A stretch of 64,000 nucleotides of DNA from Rouxiella silvae (GCF_002093625.1 NZ_MRWD01000026.1:1-64000), one strand, 5' to 3'. Counted from the stretch's first letter, positions 36,791 through 48,209 are shown. Notes: generated by a model not told the origin, from the sequence alone. Program-made: numbers and translations.

Positions 36791-37669
36791 ATGAAATACT
36801 CATTAGGTGCCCTGCTCTATTATTGGCCAAAAACAGAGGTTGAGGCTTTTTATGCCGCAGCTATGCACAGTGAAGCTGACATTATTTACCTCGGCGAAAA
36901 CGTCTGTACTAAACGGCGCGAGATGAAAGTAGCAGACTGGATAGAGTTGGCTAAGCAGGTCAGCGCAGGCGGAAAACAAGTGGTTATCTCAACGCTGGCG
37001 CTGCTGCAGGCACCTTCGGAACTGAACGAATTAAAACGTTACGTTGAGAACGGCGATTTTCTCATCGAGGCGAATGATATCGGTACGGTCAATATGGCGG
37101 CAGAACGCAAACTGCCATTCGTGGCGGGTCATGCGCTTAACTGTTATAACGCCGTCACGCTTAACATCTTATATAAACAGGGGATGGTTCGCTGGTGCAT
37201 GCCGGTGGAGCTCTCTCGTGACTGGTTGGCCAATCTGATGACGCAATGTCAGACATTGGGCATTCGCGGTAAATTTGAGGTTGAAGTGCTGGCCTATGGT
37301 CATTTGCCGCTGGCGTATTCGGCGCGTTGCTTTACCGCTCGCGCCGAGAATCGCGCCAAGGACGACTGTGAAACCTGCTGCATTAACTATCCTCAGGGAC
37401 GCAAGGTGATGTCGCAGGAAAATCAGCAGCTGTTTGTCCTTAACGGCATTCAAACTCAAAGTGGTGCCTGTTATAACCTCGGCAATGACCAACTGACCAT
37501 GCAGGGAATGGTTGATATTGTTCGGCTCTCACCGCAAGGGCTTGATACCCTAAAAACGCTGGCCGATTTTCGCGCCAACGAGCGTGGACTTTATCCCCTC
37601 CCGCTCAGCCAGGGCACCGAGTGCAACGGATATTGGCAGAATATTGCCGGTCTGCAGTTGGTTGAATAG
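36791..37669 (+). CDS. ubiV: O2-independent ubiquinone hydroxylase subunit UbiV
   Basis: A 292-residue U32-family partner of UbiU. Cysteines likely to bind the 4Fe-4S cluster occur in SARCFTAR and DDCETCCINYPQG near residues 180-200. The first residues (KYSLGALLYYWPKTEVEAFY) match E. coli YhbV. AAGGGAAAATC before the ATG provides the ribosome-binding site. The downstream operon on the opposite strand ends 24 bases away, so the genes converge. Confidence 0.94.
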   Translation: MKYSLGALLYYWPKTEVEAFYAAAMHSEADIIYLGENVCTKRREMKVADWIELAKQVSAGGKQVVISTLALLQAPSELNELKRYVENGDFLIEANDIGTVNMAAERKLPFVAGHALNCYNAVTLNILYKQGMVRWCMPVELSRDWLANLMTQCQTLGIRGKFEVEVLAYGHLPLAYSARCFTARAENRAKDDCETCCINYPQGRKVMSQENQQLFVLNGIQTQSGACYNLGNDQLTMQGMVDIVRLSPQGLDTLKTLADFRANERGLYPLPLSQGTECNGYWQNIAGLQLVE

Positions 37670-37693
37670 CCACTGTCACCTTATATTGCCGGA

Positions 37694-38863
37694 TTAATCA
37701 TTACGCAGCGGTTTTTTGCGATGCAGTAGGCTGCGCAAACGGCCGCTGTCACGCAGTAATCCCAATCCAATACCCAACACGGTGTAAAACACGCACAGTA
37801 ACAATAGCATCAGGATATCGCGGCCTACCTCATTAAACGGCAACCCCATTTGGTTAACCCCGGCAATGGCCTTGGTTGCCCAGGTGGAAGGCAGCATGGA
37901 AGATACGGCGCGTACCCAGTCGGGCTGCGCCTGAAGCGGCCAGATAGTGCCCGAAATATAGAACACCGGCATGGTAATAAACGACAGCGTCAGGTAGATC
38001 ATTTCAACGCTGCGCAAACATTCGGTGACAAACTTGCCCAACCCCAGCACCGCCAGCAGAAACGGGAAGGTTAGCAGCAGAATTTCCCCAATACTGGCCG
38101 TTTGCCGGTAGCCCAATACCCACGGCCACAGTACAAACAGTACGATCGACAAAAATAACCAGATGGGGATCAGCGCAGACAGGCCGCCAAGAAACGCCGG
38201 AATGGCCGGTTTGCCGTCGGGCGCGCTTTTTAAGGTGATATTAACCCGCACGCTGGCGATTAACAGCGAGTGCTGCAAGAGCATCACCAACAGCCCAGGG
38301 AAGATGATGGCTGCAAAGCTTATACCAGGGTTAAATAAATCAAGCGTCTGGCCTACAATCGGCGTAAGTAGCACGTTGGCCTGCCGGTTGCTGAAACCAC
38401 TACCCAACAGCAGTTGGGTGTTGTATTGCGACAGCAGACTTTGATAAGCGGCTACGACGTCCTGCTGAATTTGCCCGTTGGCCAGTCGGTTGGTCGCATC
38501 GCCGTAAACCGGGATCACGATGTCCTGACCGGCGAGAATTTTCTTTTCCAAATCGACCGGCATAATAACCACGGCAAACAGCTTGCGGTCTCCCAGGTCG
38601 CGACGCGCCTCGGGAATGCTGTCATAACTTATCGTTTTAATCTTTGACGTTGCATCGAGATCCCGCGTTAACAGACGGCTGGCGCTGCTGTGGTCCTGAT
38701 CGATAACCGCAACGGGCAGATCCCAGACCGTTCGGTTGGCATAAACCGTGCTCATCAGGCACAAAGAAATAAGCAGCATCATCCACATCGGCTTTTCCAG
38801 CATACCGTGCAGAGAGTGCGTAAAGGTACGCCAATAAATCGAAAACCCTTCGCGGCGCGTCAT
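37694..38863 (-). CDS. ABC-2 type export permease (second of pair)
   Basis: A 389-residue ABC-2-type permease of the YhhJ/YbhR-like group. One N-terminal helix (MLLISLCLMSTVYA) precedes a large extracytoplasmic domain (DLPVAVIDQDHSSASRLLTRDLDAT), then five C-terminal helices including the conserved FPGLLVMLLQHSLL and YISGTIWPLQAQPDWVR. Its start overlaps the upstream permease stop by 4 bases. A cognate ATPase gene is not present in the operon. Family members export drugs or hydrophobic compounds with an HlyD adaptor. Confidence 0.85.
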   Translation of the reverse strand: MTRREGFSIYWRTFTHSLHGMLEKPMWMMLLISLCLMSTVYANRTVWDLPVAVIDQDHSSASRLLTRDLDATSKIKTISYDSIPEARRDLGDRKLFAVVIMPVDLEKKILAGQDIVIPVYGDATNRLANGQIQQDVVAAYQSLLSQYNTQLLLGSGFSNRQANVLLTPIVGQTLDLFNPGISFAAIIFPGLLVMLLQHSLLIASVRVNITLKSAPDGKPAIPAFLGGLSALIPIWLFLSIVLFVLWPWVLGYRQTASIGEILLLTFPFLLAVLGLGKFVTECLRSVEMIYLTLSFITMPVFYISGTIWPLQAQPDWVRAVSSMLPSTWATKAIAGVNQMGLPFNEVGRDILMLLLLCVFYTVLGIGLGLLRDSGRLRSLLHRKKPLRND

Positions 38864-40020
38864 TTACCCGGCTCCTGTTTTTTCAGCCGCATAAAGAGTT
38901 TTCTGTGTACTAACAGGCCCGTTATCAACGGATAGACCAGTAAAATGGCACAAACGCCCAGAATACGGCTGCTGGGAACTTGGCGCAGAAAGACGTCGAA
39001 CATCGCATTCAGCGCATGGGTCAGCGGCTCGATTTCAGAAATTATTCGCGCTGGCAGCGGCATAGATAACTCGGGGACGGCCATTCCCGAGAAAGTTAGC
39101 GCCAGACCCACGAAGATAGCCATCATTGAGTAAGCCGAAATTGTGGTGCTCGTGAAGGTAAACAGCAGCAACCCCAGACTTTGGGCGGCAATCACATAGA
39201 AAAATGAAATTAACAACATATCGAGAGGATTACCGCTGACTCTCGCATCAAACACGCCGACCAGTAGCGCAATCTCCACCATCAGCAGCGCCGTAAAGCA
39301 CAGAGTATAAGGTGCCAGTTTTCCGAGCAGGCTGAAGGTAAAAGATGGCGCGGCAAGCAGCGCCTGACTGCGCGCCATGACATAAATCATGCAGGTGACG
39401 GTAAACAGCTGTAAAAGATGAATAGTTGCGGCGAACTGCTGATAGTAAATATAGCTGCCGCTGGCGTTGAACAGACTCCCGTAAGAGAGATCGACGCTGG
39501 CTAATGAAGGCACCGTTTTACCGATTTCGGCGGCAATAATGCTGCGATAACGGGTATTAAGCTCGGTCATTAATCCGCTGAAGTCCTGAGTGGAGTACAG
39601 CCCGGCACCGTAAAATAGCGCATTGTAATACAGTACAACGCTCGGCTGGCGACCGGCCAAAACGTCGGCTTCAAAGCGCGGCGGAATATACAGCAGCGCA
39701 TAATCTTGAGCCGTGCGCAGCCGATGCTCTGCCTCCGGTAAACCACCGGCATAGGCGACAACGTGGGCATGCGAACCGGCGTCGAGCTTGCGAACCAACT
39801 CCTTTGAGAGTTTGCTGTGATCGTTATCGACGACTGAAACCGGCAGGTCGAGCAACGTGCCCTCCGAGAAGTTACTGGCAATCAGCGCGAACAAAATCAG
39901 CGGAAAACACCAGCACAGCCAGTGGATCACCGGTTGGCGAAAAGCATGGCGGGTCTCACGGGTAAACGCGCGGCTGAAACAGCGCCATGCGGCCTTTGCT
40001 CGATGCATTGCGTGCGCCAT
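38860..40020 (-). CDS. ABC-2 type export permease (first of pair)
   Basis: A 386-residue ABC-2 permease paralogous to its downstream neighbour: an N-terminal helix (WLCWCFPLILFALIAS), a periplasmic domain with the same pattern (LLDLPVSVVDNDHSKLSKELVRKLDA), and C-terminal helices (FAATIHLLQLFTVTCMIY, GMAVPELSMPLPARI). ATG 40020 is preferred because it overlaps the HlyD stop in TGATG; an in-frame ATG at 40044 would overlap more. The two permeases would form a heterodimer, but the operon lacks an ATP-binding subunit. Confidence 0.85.
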   Translation of the reverse strand: MAHAMHRAKAAWRCFSRAFTRETRHAFRQPVIHWLCWCFPLILFALIASNFSEGTLLDLPVSVVDNDHSKLSKELVRKLDAGSHAHVVAYAGGLPEAEHRLRTAQDYALLYIPPRFEADVLAGRQPSVVLYYNALFYGAGLYSTQDFSGLMTELNTRYRSIIAAEIGKTVPSLASVDLSYGSLFNASGSYIYYQQFAATIHLLQLFTVTCMIYVMARSQALLAAPSFTFSLLGKLAPYTLCFTALLMVEIALLVGVFDARVSGNPLDMLLISFFYVIAAQSLGLLLFTFTSTTISAYSMMAIFVGLALTFSGMAVPELSMPLPARIISEIEPLTHALNAMFDVFLRQVPSSRILGVCAILLVYPLITGLLVHRKLFMRLKKQEPGK

Positions 40021-40997
40021 CAGTGCGCTGCTTTCCACTGCCACAACGCACTCATACCCTGCCGAAGACCGGGAACCGGCTGTAGCGGATAGAGCCTGAC
40101 CTCAAACGTTTTTAAATCGAAATCACCGGTGGCGCGGGTGGCGCGTTTCGTAGCGTAGTCTCCCAACGGGGCAATATAACGGACCTCAGCCTCGACGTGT
40201 TTGTCGCCAATACCCGGCACCCGCAGCGAGATTTTATCGCCCTTGCGAATTCCCGCTAAAATATCCTCACGCAGGTTAAAGACGAAATAGGCCTGCGGCA
40301 AACGCACCAGCGTCAGCAGCGGACTGTCGGCGCTTTGAAGCTCACCGACCTCGGTAGGGATTGGCCCTACTTCGCCGTCTACCGGCGCCTTGACCTGCAA
40401 ATCATCGGTCTGCGCTTTAATTTCCAGCAAATTCTCTTCGGCAGCGCGCAGTTGAGCGGCATAAACATCACGCTGCTCAATGCGATCGCCGTTGACGCCC
40501 TCATCCAAATTAGCCTTCGCGACCTGCACCTGCTGATAGGCACTGTCGCGCGCTTCACGGGAGTCCTCAAGGTCAGAAGCCGAAATATAACCTTTGGCAG
40601 CAATACGGGCGTTGCGATTAAAAAGGTCGCGCGCATTAGCATACGCGGCCTGCGACTGCGCCAGTGTCGCTTTCAGATTACGGATACTCTCTTCACGGGT
40701 GCCGTTCAAAGAGAGATCAAGCTGCGCTTTAGCCTGATCGCGGGAAGCCTGAAGCGAACGTAGCTGAGCCATCAGCTCAGGACTGTCGAGAGTGATTAAC
40801 AGTTGACCCGCCTTAACGTCGTCACCGCGCTGAACGTGACGTTCAACAATGCGCCCTTTAGCCTTTGAGGCAACAATAACTTCTGGCGCATCAACCTCGC
40901 CCTGTAATAACAGGGACTGATTGCTGGCGCGAAATAAAACGGCAAGAGAAATAACGACAGCAACCAGCAGCAGGGTTAATAATATCCTTTTGTTCAT
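40020..40997 (-). CDS. HlyD family membrane-fusion protein
   Basis: A 325-residue periplasmic adaptor protein. An N-terminal membrane anchor (residues 4-23, ILLTLLLVAVVISLAVLF) is followed by a biotinyl-lipoyl-like half (GRIVERHVQRGDDVKAGQLL), a long alpha-helical hairpin with coiled-coil character (about residues 75-190), the second lipoyl half (VKAPVDGEVGPIPTEVGE) and a beta-barrel domain. It is the first gene of the operon with two ABC-2 permeases. It would link them to an outer-membrane channel such as TolC. Confidence 0.88.
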   Translation of the reverse strand: MNKRILLTLLLVAVVISLAVLFRASNQSLLLQGEVDAPEVIVASKAKGRIVERHVQRGDDVKAGQLLITLDSPELMAQLRSLQASRDQAKAQLDLSLNGTREESIRNLKATLAQSQAAYANARDLFNRNARIAAKGYISASDLEDSREARDSAYQQVQVAKANLDEGVNGDRIEQRDVYAAQLRAAEENLLEIKAQTDDLQVKAPVDGEVGPIPTEVGELQSADSPLLTLVRLPQAYFVFNLREDILAGIRKGDKISLRVPGIGDKHVEAEVRYIAPLGDYATKRATRATGDFDLKTFEVRLYPLQPVPGLRQGMSALWQWKAAH

Positions 40998-41174
40998 TTT
41001 TTCTCTCTTACCTTCTTATCTGTTTAATTCGACCATTTTTAGCACATATTGCCGTGCTTTATAAGGCATTGAATTGTTCGCGATTACTGATCAAACAACC
41101 GCAGCAGCAGTCAGTACCGCTCAAATAGCGTATTCAGGCAGCTGGAAATGATGAATACTGGTTTTTATCATTAA

Positions 41175-41201
41175 CTGGTAAATATTTAAAACGTTTACCA
41201 G
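41175..41201. promoter_or_regulatory. Palindromic operator candidate before yhbW
   Basis: CTGGTAAA (41175-41182) and TTTACCAG (41194-41201) are exact inverted repeats around an 11-base AT-rich spacer, ending 21 bases before the yhbW start codon. The size and position suit a dimeric repressor site or a hairpin near the ribosome-binding site. The regulator is unknown. Confidence 0.5.
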
Positions 41202-41222
41202 AGATAACAAGGTGAATAAAAC

Positions 41223-42260
<1,038 letters not shown>

Positions 42261-42281
42261 TCCCTGACGTTTTCAGCCCAT

Positions 42282-42310
42282 AAAAAAACCAGCCCGAGGG
42301 CTGGTTTTTT
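42282..42310. terminator. Bidirectional terminator yhbW / deaD
   Basis: CCAGCCC / GGCTGG stem flanked by seven A residues on the left and six T residues on the right, located between the convergent yhbW and deaD genes. It can end transcription on both strands. Confidence 0.9.
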
Positions 42311-42346
42311 ATTGCACATTTATCTCAAGCCTTGCGGCTGGACAGA

Positions 42347-44278
42347 TTATGCGTCGGTAGTGCGACGTGGTGCGCGGCTTGGCGGACGACGATCGCCTGC
42401 TGCCGAGTTGCCACCTTCACGACGTTCGCCGTTGAATGGACGACGACCCGCAGGTGCGCCACCTTCACGACGATCACCGCTGAAAGAACGTGGAGCACCG
42501 TTACCACGACGTTCGCCGCCAGCTGGACGCTCACGACGGTCTGCCTGAGGTACTGCATCGCCCATCAACTGCATGTTCATCGGCTTGTTCAGGATGCGAG
42601 TACGGGTGAAATGAGACAGAATTTCGCCCGGCATACCTTTAGGCAGCTCGATAGTTGAGTGGGTACCGAACAGCTTGATGTTACCGATGTAACGGCTGCT
42701 GATATCACCTTCGTTAGCGATAGCGCCAACGATGTGACGAACTTCAACACCATCATCACGGCCAACTTCAATGCGATACAGTTCCATTTCGCCAGCGTCA
42801 CGACGCTCACGACGTGGAGCATCACCATCACGAGCAGGACGGTCGCTACGAACAGGACGATCGCCACGAGCAGGACGGTCACCGCGTGCAGAACGCTCGC
42901 CACGGTCTGGACGATCTTCAAATTCGCGACGCGGTGGACGGCTTTTGAAGATTGGATCAGCGGCAACGATCAGTGGACGTTCGCCCTGAGCCATTTTCAG
43001 CAATGCTGCGGCCAGAGTTTCAACATCCAGCTCTTCAGCAGGCTGAAGTTTAGCCAGCAGAGCACGGTACTGATCCAAGTCACTGCTTTCAAGCTGCTGC
43101 TGAACTTTAGCGGCAAACTTGGCCAGACGACGTTGACCCAGCACTTCTGCAGTTGGCAATTCCACTTCTGGAATAGTCAGCTTCATGGTGCGTTCTACGT
43201 TGCGCAGTAAACGACGTTCGCGGTTCTCAACGAACAGCAGCGCGCGACCTGCACGTCCAGCACGACCAGTACGGCCGATGCGGTGAACGTAAGACTCTGA
43301 ATCCATAGGGATATCGTAGTTCACAACCAGGCTGATACGCTCAACGTCCAGACCACGTGCTGCCACGTCGGTTGCAATCAAAATATCCAGACGGCCGTCT
43401 TTCAGACGTTCCAGAGTCTGCTCACGCAGAGCCTGGTTCATGTCGCCGTTCAGTGCTGCAGAGCTGTAACCACTACGCTCCAATGCTTCAGCCACTTCCA
43501 GGGTCGCGTTTTTGGTGCGAACAAAGATGATAGCAGCGTCAAAATCTTCAGCTTCAAGGAAACGCACCAGTGCTTCGTTCTTACGCATGCCGTGCACAGT
43601 CCAGTAGCTCTGGCTGATGTCTGGACGCGTGGTCACGCTTGACTGAATGCGAACTTCCTGTGGATCTTTCATGAAGCGACGAGTAATGCGACGAATCGCT
43701 TCTGGCATGGTTGCAGAGAACAGCGCGGTCTGATGTTCAGCCGGGATCTGCGCCATGATAGTTTCTACGTCTTCGATGAAGCCCATACGCAGCATTTCAT
43801 CGGCTTCGTCCAGTACCAGACCGCTCAGGTTAGAGAGGTTCAAGGTACCGCGTTTCAGGTGGTCCAGCAGACGACCCGGTGTACCCACAACAACCTGTGG
43901 ACCCTGACGCAGTGCGCGCAGCTGCACGTCATAGCGTTGGCCGCCGTACAATGCAACAACGTTCACGCCGTGCATGTGTTTAGAGAAATCGGTCATCGCT
44001 TCAGCAACCTGAACCGCCAGTTCGCGGGTAGGGGCCAAAACAAGAATTTGTGGTGCTTTCAAAGAAGCATCAATGTTGTGCAACAGTGGCAGCGAGAATG
44101 CTGCAGTTTTACCACTACCGGTCTGCGCCATGCCCAGAACATCGCGGCCTGCTAACAGGTGCGGAATACATTCGGCTTGGATAGGTGATGGTTTTTCGTA
44201 GCCCAGATCGGTCAGGGCAGAAATGATCGGAGCAGACAGCCCCAGGTCAGCAAAAGAGGTTTCAAGCTCAGTAGTCAT
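42347..44278 (-). CDS. deaD: DEAD-box RNA helicase DeaD (CsdA)
   Basis: A 643-residue ATP-dependent RNA helicase used in 50S ribosome assembly and mRNA decay at low temperature. DEAD-box motifs appear in order: Q motif ([10 protein letters not shown]), [21 protein letters not shown], and [10 protein letters not shown]. An RNA-binding domain ([24 protein letters not shown]) follows. The region between about residues 450 and 495 has tandem RGDRP/RSDRP-type repeats, and the C-terminal tail is Gly/Arg-rich with GERREGG repeats. ATG 44278 gives the E. coli-like N terminus; its first 11 bases lie within the small ORF yrbN. Confidence 0.96.
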   Translation of the reverse strand: MTTELETSFADLGLSAPIISALTDLGYEKPSPIQAECIPHLLAGRDVLGMAQTGSGKTAAFSLPLLHNIDASLKAPQILVLAPTRELAVQVAEAMTDFSKHMHGVNVVALYGGQRYDVQLRALRQGPQVVVGTPGRLLDHLKRGTLNLSNLSGLVLDEADEMLRMGFIEDVETIMAQIPAEHQTALFSATMPEAIRRITRRFMKDPQEVRIQSSVTTRPDISQSYWTVHGMRKNEALVRFLEAEDFDAAIIFVRTKNATLEVAEALERSGYSSAALNGDMNQALREQTLERLKDGRLDILIATDVAARGLDVERISLVVNYDIPMDSESYVHRIGRTGRAGRAGRALLFVENRERRLLRNVERTMKLTIPEVELPTAEVLGQRRLAKFAAKVQQQLESSDLDQYRALLAKLQPAEELDVETLAAALLKMAQGERPLIVAADPIFKSRPPRREFEDRPDRGERSARGDRPARGDRPVRSDRPARDGDAPRRERRDAGEMELYRIEVGRDDGVEVRHIVGAIANEGDISSRYIGNIKLFGTHSTIELPKGMPGEILSHFTRTRILNKPMNMQLMGDAVPQADRRERPAGGERRGNGAPRSFSGDRREGGAPAGRRPFNGERREGGNSAAGDRRPPSRAPRRTTDA

Positions 44279-44348
44279 GTACACGTGCCTCATTAATAAT
44301 GGCAGCCAGTCTACATAACTCGTCGAGAAAATTTTCAGTCATTTTCAT
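44268..44348 (-). CDS. yrbN: Small protein YrbN
   Basis: A 26-residue ORF immediately upstream of, and overlapping, the deaD start by 11 bases. It contains [21 protein letters not shown], which I recognise as the E. coli YrbN small protein, known to be made and 26 residues long. The second Met at codon 3 is an alternative start. The overlap places the deaD ribosome-binding site (GAGG) inside yrbN, suggesting that yrbN translation influences deaD translation. Its own function is unknown. Confidence 0.8.
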   Translation of the reverse strand: MKMTENFLDELCRLAAIINEARVHDY

Positions 44349-44463
44349 TGAAAAGTGTGAACCGGCTCAAATTAGTTTATAAAACGAACAAAGCAACCCT
44401 CGCCCGTAAAGGCGATTAAAAATGGCATAGGCCATGGTTAATCAGGCTGATTAGTGTCGTCAG

Positions 44464-45348
44464 CTATTGCTGGTCCGATTCTGATAGGTCGTCTTGCTCT
44501 TGGCCCAAAAGTGCCAATTCCAACAATGCATAGCGGTGCTCAACAAAGTTGTGAACGTTGTTAGCTACCGTCAGTTTGAACAGAGCAGAAGCGCTGTCCT
44601 TGTCCCCCAGACTTAGGTAATGTTTACCTAAATAGAAGTCAGTTTCACTGAGATGCTCAGCGAGCGAAGTGTTATCCGTTGCTTCTGCCTTCAGGCGGTC
44701 CATCAGCGTGGATTCGCTGATTTTGCCAAGGTAGAATTCGACGATATTCCATCCCCATTGCCCTCTGTCCGCTTTGTCATAACGCTGCTGCAGCGCTACT
44801 TCGGCATTCTTCGGATTGATTTCTCTTTCCACAAGATATAGCCATAACGAACGGAAGGGATCATTTGGATCGTCTCGATAAAACGCCTGCAAATCATCCT
44901 GCGCCAGCGGATATCTACCACCGTAATACAGTGCGATACCGCGATTTAAACGCGCGTAATTGTAAGTTGGATCAAGCTCTAGTACAGAATCAAACGCTTC
45001 ATAGGCAGCATCGTAATTGCCTGCCTGCGTTAGGTATATCCCAAGGTAGTTAAAAACTTCTGGCATATCAGGACGAATAGACAGCGCTTGTGAGAAATCA
45101 TTTCGCGCCAGTGCTCTTAGCCCGAGACTATCATACAGTACACCGCGCTCATATAATAGCTGCGCACGCTCATCATCTGTTAATGAACGACTGGCAAGTA
45201 TTTGTTCCATTCGAGCCAGGATAACTTCCTGCTGCAATGTAGGTTGCAGCGGGATTGCCAGGACTTCGTTTTTGCGCCAATCATGGTTGCTGCATCCTGC
45301 CAACAAAAGTGTTGTCGCAACATAACAACAGCGCAAGAAAGGCTTCAT
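44464..45348 (-). CDS. nlpI: Lipoprotein NlpI
   Basis: A 294-residue outer-membrane lipoprotein, the same length as in E. coli. The lipobox LLAGC is at residues 15-19 of a type-II signal peptide. Tandem TPR repeats follow ([59 protein letters not shown]). NlpI acts as an adaptor for murein hydrolases such as MepS with the Prc protease. ATG 45348 has GGAG 5 bases upstream and gives the known N terminus; an in-frame extension to 45423 is not needed. It lies downstream of pnp and before yrbN-deaD. Confidence 0.95.
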   Translation of the reverse strand: MKPFLRCCYVATTLLLAGCSNHDWRKNEVLAIPLQPTLQQEVILARMEQILASRSLTDDERAQLLYERGVLYDSLGLRALARNDFSQALSIRPDMPEVFNYLGIYLTQAGNYDAAYEAFDSVLELDPTYNYARLNRGIALYYGGRYPLAQDDLQAFYRDDPNDPFRSLWLYLVEREINPKNAEVALQQRYDKADRGQWGWNIVEFYLGKISESTLMDRLKAEATDNTSLAEHLSETDFYLGKHYLSLGDKDSASALFKLTVANNVHNFVEHRYALLELALLGQEQDDLSESDQQ

Positions 45349-45478
45349 TTCAACTCCCGAAGACAAACATTGGACAAACATCCTGTTATCCGCTTGCTTA
45401 ACATAAATGCATCCTGCACTCATGATACGAACAGCTCCCGACGTAATAGCCGGGAGACTGTAAACTACAGGTTACAGA

Positions 45479-47596
45479 TTACTCTGCAGCTGGCTCAGCT
45501 GAATCTTCAGAAGGCGTGGTGGCTTCTTTAATGCTCAAGCGCACACGACCCTGACGGTCAACTTCCAGAACCTTAACCGGCACTTCCTGACCCATCGTCA
45601 GATAGTCAGTCACTTTCTCTACGCGCTTGTCGGCGATTTGAGAAATGTGGACCAGACCTTCTTTACCGCCGCCGATGGCAACGAACGCGCCAAAGTCAAC
45701 GATGCGGGTAACTTTACCCTGATAGATGCGGCCAACTTCGATTTCAGCAGTAATTTCTTCGATACGACGAATAGCGTGTTTCGCTTTCTCGTTGTCAGTC
45801 GCAGAAATTTTAACCGTGCCGTCATCTTCGATTTCGATGGTAGTACCGGTTTCTTCGGTCAGCGCACGAATTACAGAACCACCTTTACCGATGACATCTT
45901 TGATTTTGTCAGCGCTAATTTTGATGGTGTGAATACGTGGAGCAAACTGAGAGATATCGCCGCGAGACTGGCTGATCGCCTGGTTCATCACGCCCAGAAT
46001 GTGCAAACGTGCACCTTTGGCCTGGCTCAGAGCAGCCTGCATGATTTCGCGGGTGATACCTTCGATTTTGATATCCATTTGCAGTGCAGTGATACCTTCG
46101 CTGCTGCCTGCTACTTTGAAGTCCATATCACCCAGGTGGTCTTCGTCACCCAGAATGTCGGACAGAACAACAAAGTTTTCGCCTTCTTTAACCAGACCCA
46201 TCGCGATACCCGCAACGGCGGCTTTAATCGGCACACCTGCGTCCATCAGGGCCAGTGACGCGCCACAAACGGAAGCCATTGAAGATGAACCGTTAGATTC
46301 GGTGATTTCAGATACAACACGGATGGTGTATGGGAAGTCTTCGAACTTAGGCATTACGGCCAGAACACCGCGTTTTGCTAAACGGCCGTGACCGATTTCG
46401 CGACGCTTAGGTGAACCTACCATCCCTGTTTCACCTACGGAGTACGGAGGGAAGTTGTAATGGAACAGGAAGGTGTCAGTTTTGGCACCCATCAGTTCGT
46501 CAAGATTTTGCGCATCACGGGTTGTGCCCAGCGTTGCAGTAACCAGTGCCTGAGTTTCACCACGAGTAAACAGTGAAGAACCGTGGGTACGTGGCAGCAC
46601 GCCAGTACGCACGTCCAGACCACGGATCATGTCTTTTTCGCGACCATCGATACGCGGCGCACCGCTAAGAACGCGGCTACGAACGACGTTTTTCTCGATG
46701 GAACCCAACAGGTCAGAGATTTCGCCAGCGTCCAGCGTGTCGTCTTCGACCAGCAGGGCAGTGGTGACTTCGTCTTTGATGACGTTAACGCGAGCATAAC
46801 GCTCTTGTTTGTCAGTGATGCGGTAAGCGTCACCCAGTTGAGCTTCAGCTTTAGCAGCGATGCGAGCGTGCAGGTCGGCGTTAACCACTTCTGGCTGCCA
46901 ATCCCACTTAGGTTTGCCAACTTCAGCAACCAGTGAATTGATTTCGTTGATAACGATCTGCTGTTGGTCATGACCAAACACCACTGCGCCGAGCATTTGC
47001 TCTTCGCTCAGTACTTCAGCTTCTGATTCAACCATCAGCACTGCGCCTTGGGTACCGGCAACAACCAGGTCCAGTTTGCTTTCAAGCAGTTCGTCGGCGG
47101 TTGGGTTCAGCACGTACTGGTCATTGATATAACCAACACGAGCAGCACCAATTGGGCCGTTGAACGGAATGCCTGACAGGCTCAATGCAGCAGAAGCACC
47201 GATCATCGCAACGATGTCCGGGTTAACCTGTGGGTTCAGTGAAACCACGGTTGCGATAACCTGAACTTCGTTCAGGAAGCTGTCTGGGAACAGGGGACGA
47301 ATTGGGCGGTCGATCAAACGAGAAGTCAGAGTCTCGCCTTCGCTTGGGCGCGCTTCACGACGGAAGAAGCTGCCTGGAATTTTACCGGCAGCGTAAGTAC
47401 GCTCCTGGTAGTTTACAGTCAGAGGGAAGAAGCTCTGGCCTGGTTTCGCTTTTTTCTGGCCAACAACGGTAACGAATACCGCAGTATCATCCATGCTAAC
47501 CATAACGGCGGCGGTGGCTTGACGCGCCATCATGCCGGTTTCGATGGTCACGGTATGTTGACCGTATTGGAACTTACGAACTGTCGCTTTAAGCAA
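45479..47596 (-). CDS. pnp: Polynucleotide phosphorylase Pnp
   Basis: A 705-residue 3'-5' phosphorolytic exoribonuclease and degradosome component. Two RNase PH-like domains ([43 protein letters not shown]) are followed by a KH domain ([22 protein letters not shown]) and an S1 domain ([20 protein letters not shown]). The start is a TTG at 47596 with AAGGA 7 bases upstream, as in E. coli, where pnp also starts at a non-ATG codon; an ATG further upstream at 47644 reads into the leader. A long hairpin in the leader is the expected RNase III site for autoregulation. Confidence 0.95.
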   Translation of the reverse strand: MLKATVRKFQYGQHTVTIETGMMARQATAAVMVSMDDTAVFVTVVGQKKAKPGQSFFPLTVNYQERTYAAGKIPGSFFRREARPSEGETLTSRLIDRPIRPLFPDSFLNEVQVIATVVSLNPQVNPDIVAMIGASAALSLSGIPFNGPIGAARVGYINDQYVLNPTADELLESKLDLVVAGTQGAVLMVESEAEVLSEEQMLGAVVFGHDQQQIVINEINSLVAEVGKPKWDWQPEVVNADLHARIAAKAEAQLGDAYRITDKQERYARVNVIKDEVTTALLVEDDTLDAGEISDLLGSIEKNVVRSRVLSGAPRIDGREKDMIRGLDVRTGVLPRTHGSSLFTRGETQALVTATLGTTRDAQNLDELMGAKTDTFLFHYNFPPYSVGETGMVGSPKRREIGHGRLAKRGVLAVMPKFEDFPYTIRVVSEITESNGSSSMASVCGASLALMDAGVPIKAAVAGIAMGLVKEGENFVVLSDILGDEDHLGDMDFKVAGSSEGITALQMDIKIEGITREIMQAALSQAKGARLHILGVMNQAISQSRGDISQFAPRIHTIKISADKIKDVIGKGGSVIRALTEETGTTIEIEDDGTVKISATDNEKAKHAIRRIEEITAEIEVGRIYQGKVTRIVDFGAFVAIGGGKEGLVHISQIADKRVEKVTDYLTMGQEVPVKVLEVDRQGRVRLSIKEATTPSEDSAEPAAE

Positions 47597-47676
47597 TGTA
47601 ATATCCTTTTCGTGTGACGCGCAGCTGTTATGACAGCAGTTCACGTCAATAAATTCTGAACTTCACACTACATCCT

Positions 47677-47734
47677 CGCGACTAATGACAATCCTTAACC
47701 CTCTCATTGGGATTAAAGTCTCTCATTAGCCGCG
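47677..47734 (-). promoter_or_regulatory. pnp leader hairpin (RNase III site)
   Basis: CGCGACTAATGA and TCATTAGCCGCG form a 12-position stem with one G-U pair, enclosing a second paired part (AATCC/GGATT). It lies 81 bases upstream of the pnp start. In E. coli a similar stem is cut by RNase III and allows Pnp to repress its own mRNA. Confidence 0.7.
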
Positions 47735-47896
47735 CGAACCTCTGTAACGGAAGATCTCGCAAACAAACTACTCTTTTAAAACTCTACTTTTTTATAAAAT
47801 CGGGTCTGTAGACCCTGCATTACACACTTTTATTTATAAAAAAGTAGCGTAGAAACAACAGACTTGCCAGTAAAAGCTTTTCTGTCGCTTCCTAGA

Positions 47897-47921
47897 ATAA
47901 AGGGGCCAACTTGGCCCCTTT
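47897..47921 (-). terminator. Terminator after rpsO
   Basis: An 8-bp stem (GGGGCCAA / TTGGCCCC) with a single-base spacer (probably a 6-bp stem in practice) is followed on the minus strand by a short T-rich tract, 19 bases after the rpsO stop. Partial read-through would feed pnp, as in E. coli. Confidence 0.8.
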
Positions 47922-47939
47922 ACACTGAAACTCGCTAAC

Positions 47940-48209
47940 TTAGCGACGCAGACCAAGACGTTCGATAACGCTGGTGTAACGTGCTACGTCTTTACGCTTC
48001 AGGTAGTCCAGCAGCTTACGACGCTGAGAAACCATACGCAGCAGACCACGACGGCTGTGGTGATCTTTTTTGTGCTCTGAGAAGTGACCTTGCAGATGGT
48101 TAATCTGAGCAGTCAACAGGGCAACCTGAACTTCGGTAGAACCGCTGTCGTTAGTACCGCGACCGTAGTCAGCAACGATTTGAGCTTTAGCTTCAACGCT
48201 TAGAGACAT
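47940..48209 (-). CDS. rpsO: 30S ribosomal protein S15
   Basis: An 89-residue S15, the same length as in E. coli, that binds the central domain of 16S rRNA. Conserved stretches are [37 protein letters not shown] and [15 protein letters not shown] 48209 gives [15 protein letters not shown]; an in-frame ATG four codons earlier is not supported. It lies between truB and pnp. Confidence 0.97.
   Translation of the reverse strand: MSLSVEAKAQIVADYGRGTNDSGSTEVQVALLTAQINHLQGHFSEHKKDHHSRRGLLRMVSQRRKLLDYLKRKDVARYTSVIERLGLRR

Noticed and set aside
42312-42548. Plus-strand ORF with Arg/Ser/Pro repeats opposite the end of deaD
   Set aside because: It is the reverse complement of the Gly/Arg-rich DeaD tail; the repeats come from DeaD codons and there is no independent ribosome-binding site or family match.
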